The position numbers and the translations under genes were made by a program. Below the pieces are notes generated by a model, which worked only from the letters and a program-made list of their open reading frames with translations, did no database searches and was not told the DNA's origin. This document shows, one piece after another, positions 33,755 through 42,392 of a stretch of DNA of 64,000 nt (positions within the stretch are counted from its first letter, which is position 1; each line of letters begins with the position of its first letter). Source of the DNA: an uncultured Lachnospiraceae bacterium (GTDB lineage: Bacteria > Bacillota > Clostridia > Lachnospirales > Lachnospiraceae); NCBI GenBank assembly GCA_910589195.1, contig CAJUTC010000016.1:1-64000 (forward strand), read 5' to 3'.

Positions 33755-33788
33755 CCTGAAACGATTGCAAATGAATCGGTTTCAGGCA
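33755..33788. other. Hairpin between the YukD-like and WXG100 genes
   Basis: CCTGAAACGATT and AATCGGTTTCAGG pair with one bulged base around a 7-base loop. There is no T-run on the minus strand. It could reduce read-through from the EssC unit or protect an mRNA end. Confidence 0.5.
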
Positions 33789-33810
33789 AAAAGCACAGTT
33801 ATAACCCACG

Positions 33811-34059
33811 TTAGACCAGCAGCAGCCTGTTTCCGTTTGTAATCCCGTACTGGCTTAGCGTTCCTTCCGGGGAAAGTATTTTCTTTTGTTCATAACTGCA
33901 CAAATTCAGCCTGTCCACGCTTCCCGCAAGCTGACAGCATTCCTTCTGGCAAATTACCTCTGTAATCTCCGCAATCAGCATGGAAATGGAGGCCTGCTCT
34001 TCCAAACTAAAATTATACTGCCTGCCAATAGACGGAACTGTTACATCCACCATAATCAT
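33811..34059 (-). CDS. YukD/EsaB-like ubiquitin-fold protein of T7SS
   Basis: The product has 82 residues. The MVDVTVPSIGRQYNFSL start, a central helix and the ending YGITNGNRLLLV are typical of the YukD/EsaB ubiquitin-like family, which is a cytoplasmic T7SS component or regulator. The start codon overlaps the stop of the upstream gene (ATGA), so the pair is coupled. Confidence 0.85.
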   Translation of the reverse strand: MIMVDVTVPSIGRQYNFSLEEQASISMLIAEITEVICQKECCQLAGSVDRLNLCSYEQKKILSPEGTLSQYGITNGNRLLLV

Positions 34060-34796
34060 TCTGTTATCCTCCCGCTAATCAACTGTTGCCGCAGCTTTTC
34101 CCGCACCTCTTTGCTGTCAGGCATTACAAGCCGCTCCTGTCCCTCCTGCTTAAGAATCCAAGAATGGATGGTTCCCTTTAAAAATAAAATCCGTTCCAGG
34201 ACGTTTCTCTCCTTTAAATCAAACAACTCCCATGCCGCCGTTACCGGCTTCTGATCCATACAGGATAAAAGAGGCTCTGTTAGGGATGGTAACGGAAGTT
34301 TTTCCATAGATTCCCGTTCAGTTGTTATCCCTTCGCTGTATTGCTCCAAAGACAGACCCTCTTCTTCTGTTTCTAACAAGGGCCGATCCATGGTTTCCTC
34401 CCCTGTCAGCCGCTCCCATACATCCCCGGCAGAAACCAGGCCTACCCGCAAACCGCCTTTATCCGGACAAGCTTCCACCACACTAATTCCATGAGACGCA
34501 AAATAAAAAATCAACTGGCTGTTTGCCCTTCCTGGGATTGCTGATAATACCTGCCCCTCCTCCCGGAACGTTTCCATCAGGGACGCAAGCTCCTGAGGCA
34601 GCTTAAGGACGCCTTCTTCCATCTGGATCAGGCCTTTCTTTATAAGCTGATACAATGAATAAATCAGCTCCTCGCTGGTCACCTCTTGGCTCTCTGGCAT
34701 TCGGAAACTATAAATCTCCTGTATTCCGGCAATTCCAAGAAGGAGCAAAAACTCCTTCTTGCTGAAAAAATATGCCTTTTCAATTTGATCCCGCAT
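34056..34796 (-). CDS. T7SS-associated protein of unknown family (possible EspG-like chaperone)
   Basis: The product has 246 residues without membrane segments. The first 80 residues (SKKEFLLLLGIAGIQEIYS; SEELIYSLYQLIKKGLI) look like a winged-helix or N-terminal helical unit. A mixed domain of about 160 residues follows. Its place between the motor/regulator genes and YukD, together with a two-domain layout loosely like EspG chaperones of mycobacterial ESX systems, suggests handling of WXG100 proteins. I cannot confirm homology. The start overlaps the LytTR gene by 17 bases. Confidence 0.6.
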   Translation of the reverse strand: MRDQIEKAYFFSKKEFLLLLGIAGIQEIYSFRMPESQEVTSEELIYSLYQLIKKGLIQMEEGVLKLPQELASLMETFREEGQVLSAIPGRANSQLIFYFASHGISVVEACPDKGGLRVGLVSAGDVWERLTGEETMDRPLLETEEEGLSLEQYSEGITTERESMEKLPLPSLTEPLLSCMDQKPVTAAWELFDLKERNVLERILFLKGTIHSWILKQEGQERLVMPDSKEVREKLRQQLISGRITE

Positions 34797-35511
34797 TTTT
34801 ATGGTATTCCTTTATGGCTTTTTTATAGCTTCTTGACAAGGGCACCTGGATATCATCCTGCAGCTCAACCAAATTTAAGGATGCCTTCACTGCCGCCACC
34901 TTCCGCATATTAATAATATAGCTTCTGTGGCATCGGCAGAAGAAACCGGGAAGCCGCTTTTCCATATTTTCTATGGTTTCATAAAACCCGTATTCTTCCT
35001 GCTTCGTCCGGATATAAACCTTTTTTTCCCTGGCCTCCACATAGTAAATTTGCTGCAGAGGAAAATACTGTTTCCCTTCCCGTGATTCAATTACAAACAT
35101 TTCCGGCAGTTCCTTCTTCTCAAACTGTTCCGAAAAAACTTCCATCAGCTCTCCAATGACCTGATTCACATTTTCCTTTGCCAGTGGCTTGAGCACCAGG
35201 GCAGATGGAAGGATTCCCGGCTTTAAATAGGCCATAGGGGAAATCTTGCTGTCCGCCACCACCATCAAAAACGCCTGGCGATAGTGTTTGCGCATCCGTT
35301 CCAGCCTTTCCACAGAGCCAGAAACCGTAACGTCCCAGCTTACCAAATCGATTAATGGCCCCCCTGCCAAATATTCTTCCAGCGCTTCTGGTTTCTCAAA
35401 CATTTCGTAGTCCCAGGCTTCCTCTGTCCATTTCGCCGCCTGGATCCGAAGCTGGCTTTTAATCAAATCACTTTCTTTTTTCTCCGAAGCAAATGATAAA
35501 AACGTAATCAT
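34780..35511 (-). CDS. LytTR-family response regulator
   Basis: The product has 243 residues. The N-terminal half resembles a receiver domain with a candidate phospho-acceptor Asp (LVSWDVTVSG) and the conserved Lys (LVLKPLAKENV). The C-terminal half is a LytTR DNA-binding domain (YYVEAREKKVYIRTK; CHRSYIINMRKV). No histidine kinase is encoded beside it. It overlaps EssC upstream by 4 bases (ATGA), so it probably regulates T7SS genes as part of the unit. Direct binding sites are not visible to me. Confidence 0.9.
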   Translation of the reverse strand: MITFLSFASEKKESDLIKSQLRIQAAKWTEEAWDYEMFEKPEALEEYLAGGPLIDLVSWDVTVSGSVERLERMRKHYRQAFLMVVADSKISPMAYLKPGILPSALVLKPLAKENVNQVIGELMEVFSEQFEKKELPEMFVIESREGKQYFPLQQIYYVEAREKKVYIRTKQEEYGFYETIENMEKRLPGFFCRCHRSYIINMRKVAAVKASLNLVELQDDIQVPLSRSYKKAIKEYHKNAGSN

Positions 35512-38500
35512 ACTGCCTGCTGCCCTTTCACCAATGGAATCATAACTTTATGGTAAGGTTCATTATCCGTAGGCGGAACGGCTCCTACGCCTGGTTTTTC
35601 CGCTGCCGCCTGCTCCGAAAACGGCATTCCATTAAAGTCAAAGAGCCTTTGGGCTGATACATTTCCGCCTAAGTGGATACCTGCCTTAGAACGGATAAAC
35701 TTCTCATAAACGTCTTTCCCCATAACATCCATTCTCTGATCCTGGTTCATGCAGGCGAAGAAATAAATATTATGGAGGAATCCTTTCTCAAACAGGTTTG
35801 CCATCGCCCCGCACAGATTATCCTGCACGCCCTGTACACTGTGGAGGGCAGCCGTAAATGCCACTAAATCGGCAATAAAGATAAAGTATGGCGTTTCCTC
35901 CTGCATCCGGCTGTAAATATCCTGTTCTTCCATCCCCGCCCCGATACACTGTTTCTTGACGCGGTTCCTTGCCTGGAAAACAGGCACAAATTTTTGAAGG
36001 AACTCTTTGTAGGCTTCGTAGCTGCCGATATGCTCTGCTCCTAAATCTCCTGTCAGTTTGGCAAGCTCCTGCCCGCCTATCTCTACCACAACTAAATTGG
36101 CTTCCTTTAGCTTGGCACCGCACATTAATACTTTCAGGAAATTGGTCTTTCCGGTACGCCCTTTTCCGGAAATCAGGTAACAGTAATTTCTCGCCAGATC
36201 CACCGAGTAAATTTGGGCGGTTTCCATATCGTAGCCCACAGGAAGGTTCCGGCTTTCTTTTGCGGCTGCCTGCACTTCCTCCAGGCCTGCAAAGTCGGAC
36301 CACAACGGCTTCTCCGGAATTCTTGGGATCTGCCGCGCGCGCTTCCCCTGCCAGCACTGGTTTAAGCGTTCGCACCCTTTTTGAATCTCTTCTCCACGCT
36401 TATAGTCGTCCGCCGTAATAAAGGGAATTGCCGCCTGGAATTCCAGCGGTTCTCCATTTACCACAGCCAAACCTCTTCCATGGATGCCTGGTTCCGGAAT
36501 GACCGGAAGCTGCATCATATTCAGGCAGTCGCCGTACTGGAAGCGGTCAAGCATTTCCATACAGATTACCCGGTGGATATTATCCCTTAAACGGTTGGGA
36601 ATTTCTGTGGTATTAAACCCGGCGCCGGAAATCAGCAGATAAATACCATAAGCAGCGCATTCCCTGGAAAGCTGCATCAGCGTATCATCGTACTGGAATT
36701 CCGTCTTCTCACGGAACCCGGCAATATTATCAATTACTATCAAAACAACCGGGCAGGTAACGCCGTGGGTCATAACATATTGGCTGTAATTACCGCCCCT
36801 AAACAATTGCTTTCTTTCTTTTACCATATTATCCAGCATATGGAACAGCTTTCCTATGGTATCTAAATCACTTTCATACAGCACGCCGCCTACATGAGCT
36901 TCTCCTTCAAATACCCCCAGCATCCGGCTTGAGAAATCCAGCATGTAGAAATTTATGTAATCCGGAGAATATTTGTGCATCAGGCTGTAAACAATGGATT
37001 GAAGCAGCGTACTTTTTCCGCTCATGGATATACCGCACACCGCGTGATGGCCATCTTCCGTAAAGTTCAGCGCCAGCGGGATCTGGGACTGCTGGGTAGG
37101 ATTATCGCAAAGGCCAATCAAGGTCTTAACCTCCCACTTCTCCGGATACTGAGGCCAATTTTCCCCGTCAAACAGCAAGTCTGTGTAACCAGCCAACTGA
37201 TCCAGCACAAGCTGGGCCGGCAAAACTGGAAGCCAAAGTTGTTGAGGCTTTTGGTAGCCTTCCCGTTCCGCCACTTCGGCCAAGTACTTGACTACCGCGT
37301 CCAACTGGGACAAATCCTTTACTTCCGGAAGTTTAAGCCCCTGTTCTTCTGACTCTTTTAAAATCCTGGCGCAAATTTGCTTTTGTTCCTGTACGCCCTT
37401 TTCCCTTACTTCATCATACAGACAGATTACATTCTGCAGGGCCCGGCTATTATAATCGTTTTGCGGGAAGTCAACCCCATCCTCTGCCATCAGGTCAAAC
37501 ATATTTTCTTCCAAAAACTCCTGTCTGTCCTGATCCATACTCATATAGTTTTCCGCGTTCAGGTTCCACTCGTTTAAGCTTTCTTCCAGGTAAGAGCAAA
37601 GCTGGTTCAGCCACTTTAGTTTTGCTTTTTCCTTCTGCCTCCGTTTTACATGGCCGCCTACCAGCGCCGCTTTTCCTGTATCGGCAAGCATCATTGCCAA
37701 AACCTGACGGCTGCTTTCCTCATCCTCATCATAGACCGCGCCGCTCCAGCCAGACTGGAACAATTCGTATAATTCATCATTGCCCACCTGTAGGTAGCAG
37801 CGCCCGGCCTGGGTTAAATAAGCGGCATCCGGCTTGCGGAGCATGTCCACACTGTCCTGCCGATCCTGCACCCTGAGGCAGAGCCGGAACTTGGAGTTAC
37901 TCCAGATATTATCATCAACCGTACCGCTGGGCTTTTGTGTGGCCAGGATCAGGTGTACCCCTAAGCTTCGTCCAACTTGGGCCACACTGATCAGCTCCTT
38001 CATAAAGTCGCCTTCTTCCCGCTTCAGCTCCGCAAATTCGTCAATGATAATAAACATATGGGGAACCGGCTGGGCAGCCTCCCCGTTTTTATACAGCATG
38101 GTATAGGCGTTAATATTATTTACTCCATGTTCGTTAAAAACCCTCTGCCTTCTCTTATTCTCACTTTTTATGGAAACCATGGCACGGCGCACCTGGTTTC
38201 CAGACAAGTTAGAAATCTGTCCCAGGATATGGGGCAGGCCGTTAAACAGATTTGCCATGCCGCCGCCCTTGTAGTCTATGATAAAGAATCCAATATCATC
38301 TGGGCTAAAGTTTAACGCCAGAGAAAGCATATACGTCTGCAGGGTTTCTGACTTACCGGAACCTGTGGTTCCCGCAACCAGGCCATGGGGGCCATGATAT
38401 TTTTCATGGACATCCAGATAGCAGGGAACGCCTCCCGCCCTTTGGCCTACCAGCGCTTTCATATTATCGTAGGTCCGGTTCTTTTTCCACCGTTCTTCCA

Positions 38501-40514
38501 CATGGAAATCGCTGAGCTTAGAAACGTTATACATGTCAAAGAAGGTAATGGCGTTTGGCACATCGCCGCCTACCTCTGTTTCATTTACTTCCAGATTGGA
38601 AAGCCGCCTTGCCATAGCTTCCAGACCCTGCTGGTTCATGGCGTCAAAGGCAACCTCTGTCCGCTCGCCTGTGATGGTGTGATATTTGCCCTTAAACTCG
38701 GAATCATTTTGGATTATGCATTCACAGGCATTTGGCAAATTCTCATGGCTTTCCGCCATCAGAACCACGGTCAGGCCAAAGGAACGTTCCTTGTCAAAGA
38801 TATACTTGGCGATTAGCTCCCCTTCTAAAAAGGACAGTTCTTCCACAAACAATACGTAATGGGGCTTGTAGATCTTGTCTTTTTCAGATGAAGGCCGGAC
38901 TTCTTCGCTTCTGAAACGCAGCACTTTAGTCAGTTCATAAAATACATCCGTGGCTTCGTTTTTATTGCCTGCCACATACCGCACCTTTTTATCCGGAGAC
39001 CACACATGGGGGAGCCAACGGGCAAATTTCCAGCGGCTTTCATTTTCTCCCTGATCCTCCTGGAATACAAAGGCCATCTTCACATCCGTATAGCAGTTGT
39101 GAGCCGCAATCTGGGCGGCAAGGCCATATACCACCTGATACGCCCCTATCTTATCCGGCCCGCCTACCACGCCCACTACCCGTTCCTTTAGCAAATCCAG
39201 GCAGATGGGAACTTGATGAAGCATGCTGTAGCTTTCTTTAATGAATTTCGGCTTATCCGCCAGGGAATCGTTAATCAAGGTAAATTTTTCTTTTGGAATC
39301 TGGATGGAAACCTGGAACGGCATATCCCCAATCCCCAACCGGTGCAGCAGGAAATCCTGGTGCGTGCTGTTGCGCCCCCACATTTTATTGGAATCCTGCA
39401 TCTCTTTTGAAATGCAGTCTTCTGCTGAAGGGTACATCCGCAGCATGCTTTGAATGTTATTTTCATATTTTTGCTTAATTTCATCCGCACACTTGATTAA
39501 ATACTCCCCATAAGCCTCAAACCTGTGGTTTTCTTCCTTTTTTGCCTTATCTTTTCCATAGCGGATATTATTTAAGGCCCAGCCTACGCCGATTAAGGCA
39601 GAACAAAGAGAAGTAATAATACCAGTATACATAAAGGTACTTGCATGGGCGCCGGAGGATCTGGCCCCAATAATGGCGATTCCGCTGCTCATCAGCATCG
39701 GGATGGCCATGGTCATGGCAGGGCCAATTGCCATCATAAGCGGCATATCCCCTTGCTCCCTGGGAGCAGGGGGCGCCTCAATTTCCACTGGCTCCGTTTC
39801 CAAAACTTCCAGGCTTCTGGGCGCCCGGTGGTAAACCTGGCGGAGGGTAGCCTGCTTTTTCTCGGATATGGGAGCCAACTGTCCGCCCCACAGACGAAGC
39901 TTTTTGTTATTTACCTTTACATTGCTTCCCTGGCGGATAGCAAGGATGTTCTCTAAAAACACCACATCCATTCCCCAGATATGGATATTATCGCCGAATT
40001 CCAGCCGCCTGCTTCCTCTGACACGCACATCATTGATAAACACGCCGTTCTTGCTGGTATCTTCCAGCACCACCCCGTCCCTGGCCCGGCTTATGATAGC
40101 ATGCTGCTTGGAAATATACTGGTTGCCAGAATACTGATAGGAATACAAAATATCCGATTCCATACTGCTTCCTATCACAATCTGCTTTTCTGCCAAAAAT
40201 TCAAATTTTGAATAATTATAAAATGAGGTTGGCTTCATCTGGACAATAATTGATAAAAGCTCACCTCGGAAGGATTCTAACCGGTAATTGGCCTGATCCC
40301 TCAGCCTGCCATCCCCTTGCGGCCCCCGGATCTTGCAGTTGCGGCAGGGCAAAAACGCCCACTTCTGATCCACCATCTCCAAGCGAATCTCCAAATCATC
40401 TTGAAGATGGAATATCTTTCGGTCAATCACTAATACGGTTTCTGCGTTGTGAATTGCCGGAAGTACAAATTCTTTATAAGCGCTCTGGCTGTACACAGAT
40501 AGTACGACACTCAT
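35508..40514 (-). CDS. essC: EssC-type T7SS motor ATPase with N-terminal FHA domain
   Basis: The product has 1668 residues. An N-terminal FHA domain (VIGSSMESD, ISKQHAII, TSKNGVFIND at about 110-200) is followed by two transmembrane segments (about 265-320). Three FtsK/SpoIIIE-type ATPase domains follow, with Walker A motifs GTTGSGKSE (about 711), SMSGKST (about 1165) and GRTGKT (about 1451). The first domain has a good Walker B (IIIDEFAEL). This is the architecture of EssC, the hexameric motor that drives T7SS export. Its FHA domain is the natural point of contact with the kinase/phosphatase set in this island. Start chosen for GGGGGAT before the ATG. Confidence 0.96.
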   Translation of the reverse strand: MSVVLSVYSQSAYKEFVLPAIHNAETVLVIDRKIFHLQDDLEIRLEMVDQKWAFLPCRNCKIRGPQGDGRLRDQANYRLESFRGELLSIIVQMKPTSFYNYSKFEFLAEKQIVIGSSMESDILYSYQYSGNQYISKQHAIISRARDGVVLEDTSKNGVFINDVRVRGSRRLEFGDNIHIWGMDVVFLENILAIRQGSNVKVNNKKLRLWGGQLAPISEKKQATLRQVYHRAPRSLEVLETEPVEIEAPPAPREQGDMPLMMAIGPAMTMAIPMLMSSGIAIIGARSSGAHASTFMYTGIITSLCSALIGVGWALNNIRYGKDKAKKEENHRFEAYGEYLIKCADEIKQKYENNIQSMLRMYPSAEDCISKEMQDSNKMWGRNSTHQDFLLHRLGIGDMPFQVSIQIPKEKFTLINDSLADKPKFIKESYSMLHQVPICLDLLKERVVGVVGGPDKIGAYQVVYGLAAQIAAHNCYTDVKMAFVFQEDQGENESRWKFARWLPHVWSPDKKVRYVAGNKNEATDVFYELTKVLRFRSEEVRPSSEKDKIYKPHYVLFVEELSFLEGELIAKYIFDKERSFGLTVVLMAESHENLPNACECIIQNDSEFKGKYHTITGERTEVAFDAMNQQGLEAMARRLSNLEVNETEVGGDVPNAITFFDMYNVSKLSDFHVEERWKKNRTYDNMKALVGQRAGGVPCYLDVHEKYHGPHGLVAGTTGSGKSETLQTYMLSLALNFSPDDIGFFIIDYKGGGMANLFNGLPHILGQISNLSGNQVRRAMVSIKSENKRRQRVFNEHGVNNINAYTMLYKNGEAAQPVPHMFIIIDEFAELKREEGDFMKELISVAQVGRSLGVHLILATQKPSGTVDDNIWSNSKFRLCLRVQDRQDSVDMLRKPDAAYLTQAGRCYLQVGNDELYELFQSGWSGAVYDEDEESSRQVLAMMLADTGKAALVGGHVKRRQKEKAKLKWLNQLCSYLEESLNEWNLNAENYMSMDQDRQEFLEENMFDLMAEDGVDFPQNDYNSRALQNVICLYDEVREKGVQEQKQICARILKESEEQGLKLPEVKDLSQLDAVVKYLAEVAEREGYQKPQQLWLPVLPAQLVLDQLAGYTDLLFDGENWPQYPEKWEVKTLIGLCDNPTQQSQIPLALNFTEDGHHAVCGISMSGKSTLLQSIVYSLMHKYSPDYINFYMLDFSSRMLGVFEGEAHVGGVLYESDLDTIGKLFHMLDNMVKERKQLFRGGNYSQYVMTHGVTCPVVLIVIDNIAGFREKTEFQYDDTLMQLSRECAAYGIYLLISGAGFNTTEIPNRLRDNIHRVICMEMLDRFQYGDCLNMMQLPVIPEPGIHGRGLAVVNGEPLEFQAAIPFITADDYKRGEEIQKGCERLNQCWQGKRARQIPRIPEKPLWSDFAGLEEVQAAAKESRNLPVGYDMETAQIYSVDLARNYCYLISGKGRTGKTNFLKVLMCGAKLKEANLVVVEIGGQELAKLTGDLGAEHIGSYEAYKEFLQKFVPVFQARNRVKKQCIGAGMEEQDIYSRMQEETPYFIFIADLVAFTAALHSVQGVQDNLCGAMANLFEKGFLHNIYFFACMNQDQRMDVMGKDVYEKFIRSKAGIHLGGNVSAQRLFDFNGMPFSEQAAAEKPGVGAVPPTDNEPYHKVMIPLVKGQQAV

Positions 40515-40534
40515 AGCCTTATCCCCCTTGTAAT

Positions 40535-41146
40535 TTACAAAAATTCAATTTGGTATGCGGTTTTTCCAACCATAAAGCAGTCCCCGGAGCGGAGCTTTAA
40601 TCCATTCTGGTTTACAATTACTACCTTCCCCTTCCTGCGCAGGGAAATCTCAATCATTCCATTGCTCCGTAAATAATTTTCTTTTTTATAGTAGAAAATC
40701 TGGCAATACACTTGATTTGCCTCCACATCACGGGGAAGAATTACCACATTGCCAAACTGGTTCCCGATCTGTACTGGTTCCTGGCATCGGAACATATATT
40801 TCCGCTGGGACAGTTCTGTAATTTCTGTAAGCTGGTACATATCATTATCCATAGGCTGCGTACTTGCCATATTATTCTGATCCTTGGAATACTCTACCTG
40901 GAAAGGCCTTCGTTTTTTTTCAAAGGATACTGCCTTTTTCTCCTCTAATGGGTTTGCCAATACCCGATCCAGGGCTTCCTCCCGCATCCTACGGACTGCC
41001 TGCTGCTTTTCTTCTTTTACTTTTTTCTGTTTCAAAATCAGGCGGATTGATAATGACAGCGTAAACGCAATCACAAAAATCAACACCATAATGATAGTCT
41101 GTTTTGAAATATTCAGTTTTTGCAAAATTTCCAAAAAGTTTGCCAT
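40535..41146 (-). CDS. Single-pass membrane protein with cytoplasmic FHA-like domain
   Basis: The product has 203 residues. A transmembrane helix (about 18-38) leads into a basic, cytoplasmic linker. A C-terminal FHA-like fold follows (IGNQFGNVVILPRDVE; a late NGLKLRSGDCFMVG). The classical SRxH is replaced, so phosphothreonine binding is uncertain. It is the first gene of the EssC unit (AGGAGA site; EssC follows by 20 bases) and may dock onto EssC. It takes the position where EssA/EssB-like components often are, but shares no clear motif with them. Confidence 0.85.
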   Translation of the reverse strand: MANFLEILQKLNISKQTIIMVLIFVIAFTLSLSIRLILKQKKVKEEKQQAVRRMREEALDRVLANPLEEKKAVSFEKKRRPFQVEYSKDQNNMASTQPMDNDMYQLTEITELSQRKYMFRCQEPVQIGNQFGNVVILPRDVEANQVYCQIFYYKKENYLRSNGMIEISLRRKGKVVIVNQNGLKLRSGDCFMVGKTAYQIEFL

Positions 41147-41229
41147 TCTGCCTGTTCTCCTCTGGTATCTTCTTTTTTCTTGAATATTTCTGGTTATTCA
41201 CCCCAGATTTTGTACAGAATTTAATATTT

Positions 41230-41279
41230 AACATGCTCCGGAACACAAGATAATCGGAATAATTATTTGTGCATGTTCC
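41230..41279 (-). promoter_or_regulatory. Possible alternative hairpins in the 150-nt leader of the EssC unit
   Basis: Between the promoter (41303-41331) and the first ATG (41146) the leader can form AACATGC/GCATGTT (41230-41236 with 41271-41277). Alternatively, GGAACA (41240-41245) can pair with TGTTCC (41274-41279). The two pairings exclude each other. No T-run follows, so regulation, if any, is by translation or RNA stability. Confidence 0.35.
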
Positions 41280-41302
41280 AGGCGCCGCAGCTAAATACTA
41301 AT

Positions 41303-41331
41303 ATTATAATAGACGATTGCCAACTCTACAA
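41303..41331 (-). promoter_or_regulatory. SigA-type promoter of the EssC unit
   Basis: Minus-strand TTGTAG (41326-41331) and TATAAT (41303-41308) have a 17-base spacer. Transcription would start near 41296, giving a leader of about 150 bases before the FHA-like membrane protein. Confidence 0.65.
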
Positions 41332-41364
41332 CTTAAATTTTACCTGTTTCCGCTTACAGCGGCT

Positions 41365-42060
41365 TCATACCCGCCCCTTAGGAAGTACCTGAGAAGCGTC
41401 TACATAGTAAGATTTAAAATTATCCCGCTCCACATATACCGGCACATGGGTATCCGTAAGAAGGTTGGTAGGATCGTACCAAATGGGGCCGCTGTGGAAA
41501 AAATATACACGTCCCTCAGGCGACTGATACTGGCATTCCAGGATATAGGGGTGCTGATAGTTGCTGGAAATCTTCCGATCCACGCTGACCCCAATAATCT
41601 GGGCATCCAGCCGCATCCCGCTAACTTTTAACTTGGCCTCTTTGGACTTTTTAAGCAGGCAATAAACAATCAGGGAAATTCCTACAATTAAAAGGAGAAT
41701 TCCCGCAATTCCGAAAATTACGCTTAACAGTTGGGTAGAGCCTGACCGGATCCGCTCTGGTTGGTCAGGATCGCAGTAAACAGTGATGGAATCGCCTCGT
41801 TTCATCCCACTGCTGTAAAACCCTAAGGGGTTTTCAAAATATTCCCCGTCAATCTCATAAGAAATGATTACATTGTCCTGGGTAATCGACCGGATCTCCC
41901 CCTCTATGGGAACGGCTTGTTTTAAAAAATTAGCCGTACTGATAAATAACCCCGCCGCCACTCCCACAAATATAACGCCTACCAGCGTAAATATAACGCC
42001 TACGGCAGCAAAAACATTTTTAAATAAGAACCTTTGTGTATAAATCCCTCTTCTGCCCAT
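41365..42060 (-). CDS. DUF3592 membrane protein
   Basis: The product has 231 residues. Two transmembrane segments (about 17-42 and 112-135) flank a small soluble domain (SYEIDGEYFENPLGFYSSGM; RGDSITVYCDPDQPE) of DUF3592 type. A second copy of that domain pattern lies at the C-terminus (DAQIIGVSVDRK; VPVYVERDNFKSYYVD). The family is widespread and unassigned. It has its own promoter, and the EssC promoter lies just after its stop, so it is probably transcribed separately. Confidence 0.87.
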   Translation of the reverse strand: MGRRGIYTQRFLFKNVFAAVGVIFTLVGVIFVGVAAGLFISTANFLKQAVPIEGEIRSITQDNVIISYEIDGEYFENPLGFYSSGMKRGDSITVYCDPDQPERIRSGSTQLLSVIFGIAGILLLIVGISLIVYCLLKKSKEAKLKVSGMRLDAQIIGVSVDRKISSNYQHPYILECQYQSPEGRVYFFHSGPIWYDPTNLLTDTHVPVYVERDNFKSYYVDASQVLPKGRV

Positions 42061-42151
42061 ACGTGTCCCCCTATTAATCTATCATTTGTTTGTATTTTGC
42101 TGTTATTTTACAATTGCCCGGCTATTTCATGGCCAGATCCATTCCCTGTCT

Positions 42152-42180
42152 ATTGTACCGATTTATTCCAATAAAGTCAA
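42152..42180 (-). promoter_or_regulatory. SigA-type promoter of the DUF3592 gene
   Basis: Minus-strand TTGACT (42175-42180), 17 bases, TACAAT (42152-42157). The ATG at 42060 is about 85 bases further on. The 332-base gap here otherwise contains only this and the terminator at 42299-42345. Confidence 0.7.
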
Positions 42181-42298
42181 TTCATATAGGGAGAATTCAT
42201 GGATTAGAAAGCGTATCTTAATTGAACGCCAAACCGGAATCGAATAGCAAAAATCCGAAAAAACCTATCGCTGACCTGTATTGGATGGATACTTGGCA

Positions 42299-42345
42299 AT
42301 AAAAAAGGGCTGCCGCACGGATGGGAATCCGTAATACAGCAACCC
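42299..42345 (-). terminator. Terminator after the second cell-wall-repeat protein gene
   Basis: GGGTTGC...ACGGAT pairs with ATCCGT...GCAGCCC in a long interrupted stem. On the minus strand it is followed by a run of T residues (the A-run at 42299-42306). It lies about 50 bases after the stop codon at 42393. Confidence 0.8.
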
Positions 42346-42392
42346 ATTTCCATTATGTAAAAGAGCCTGCGGACTTTTATCACTTATTCAAT

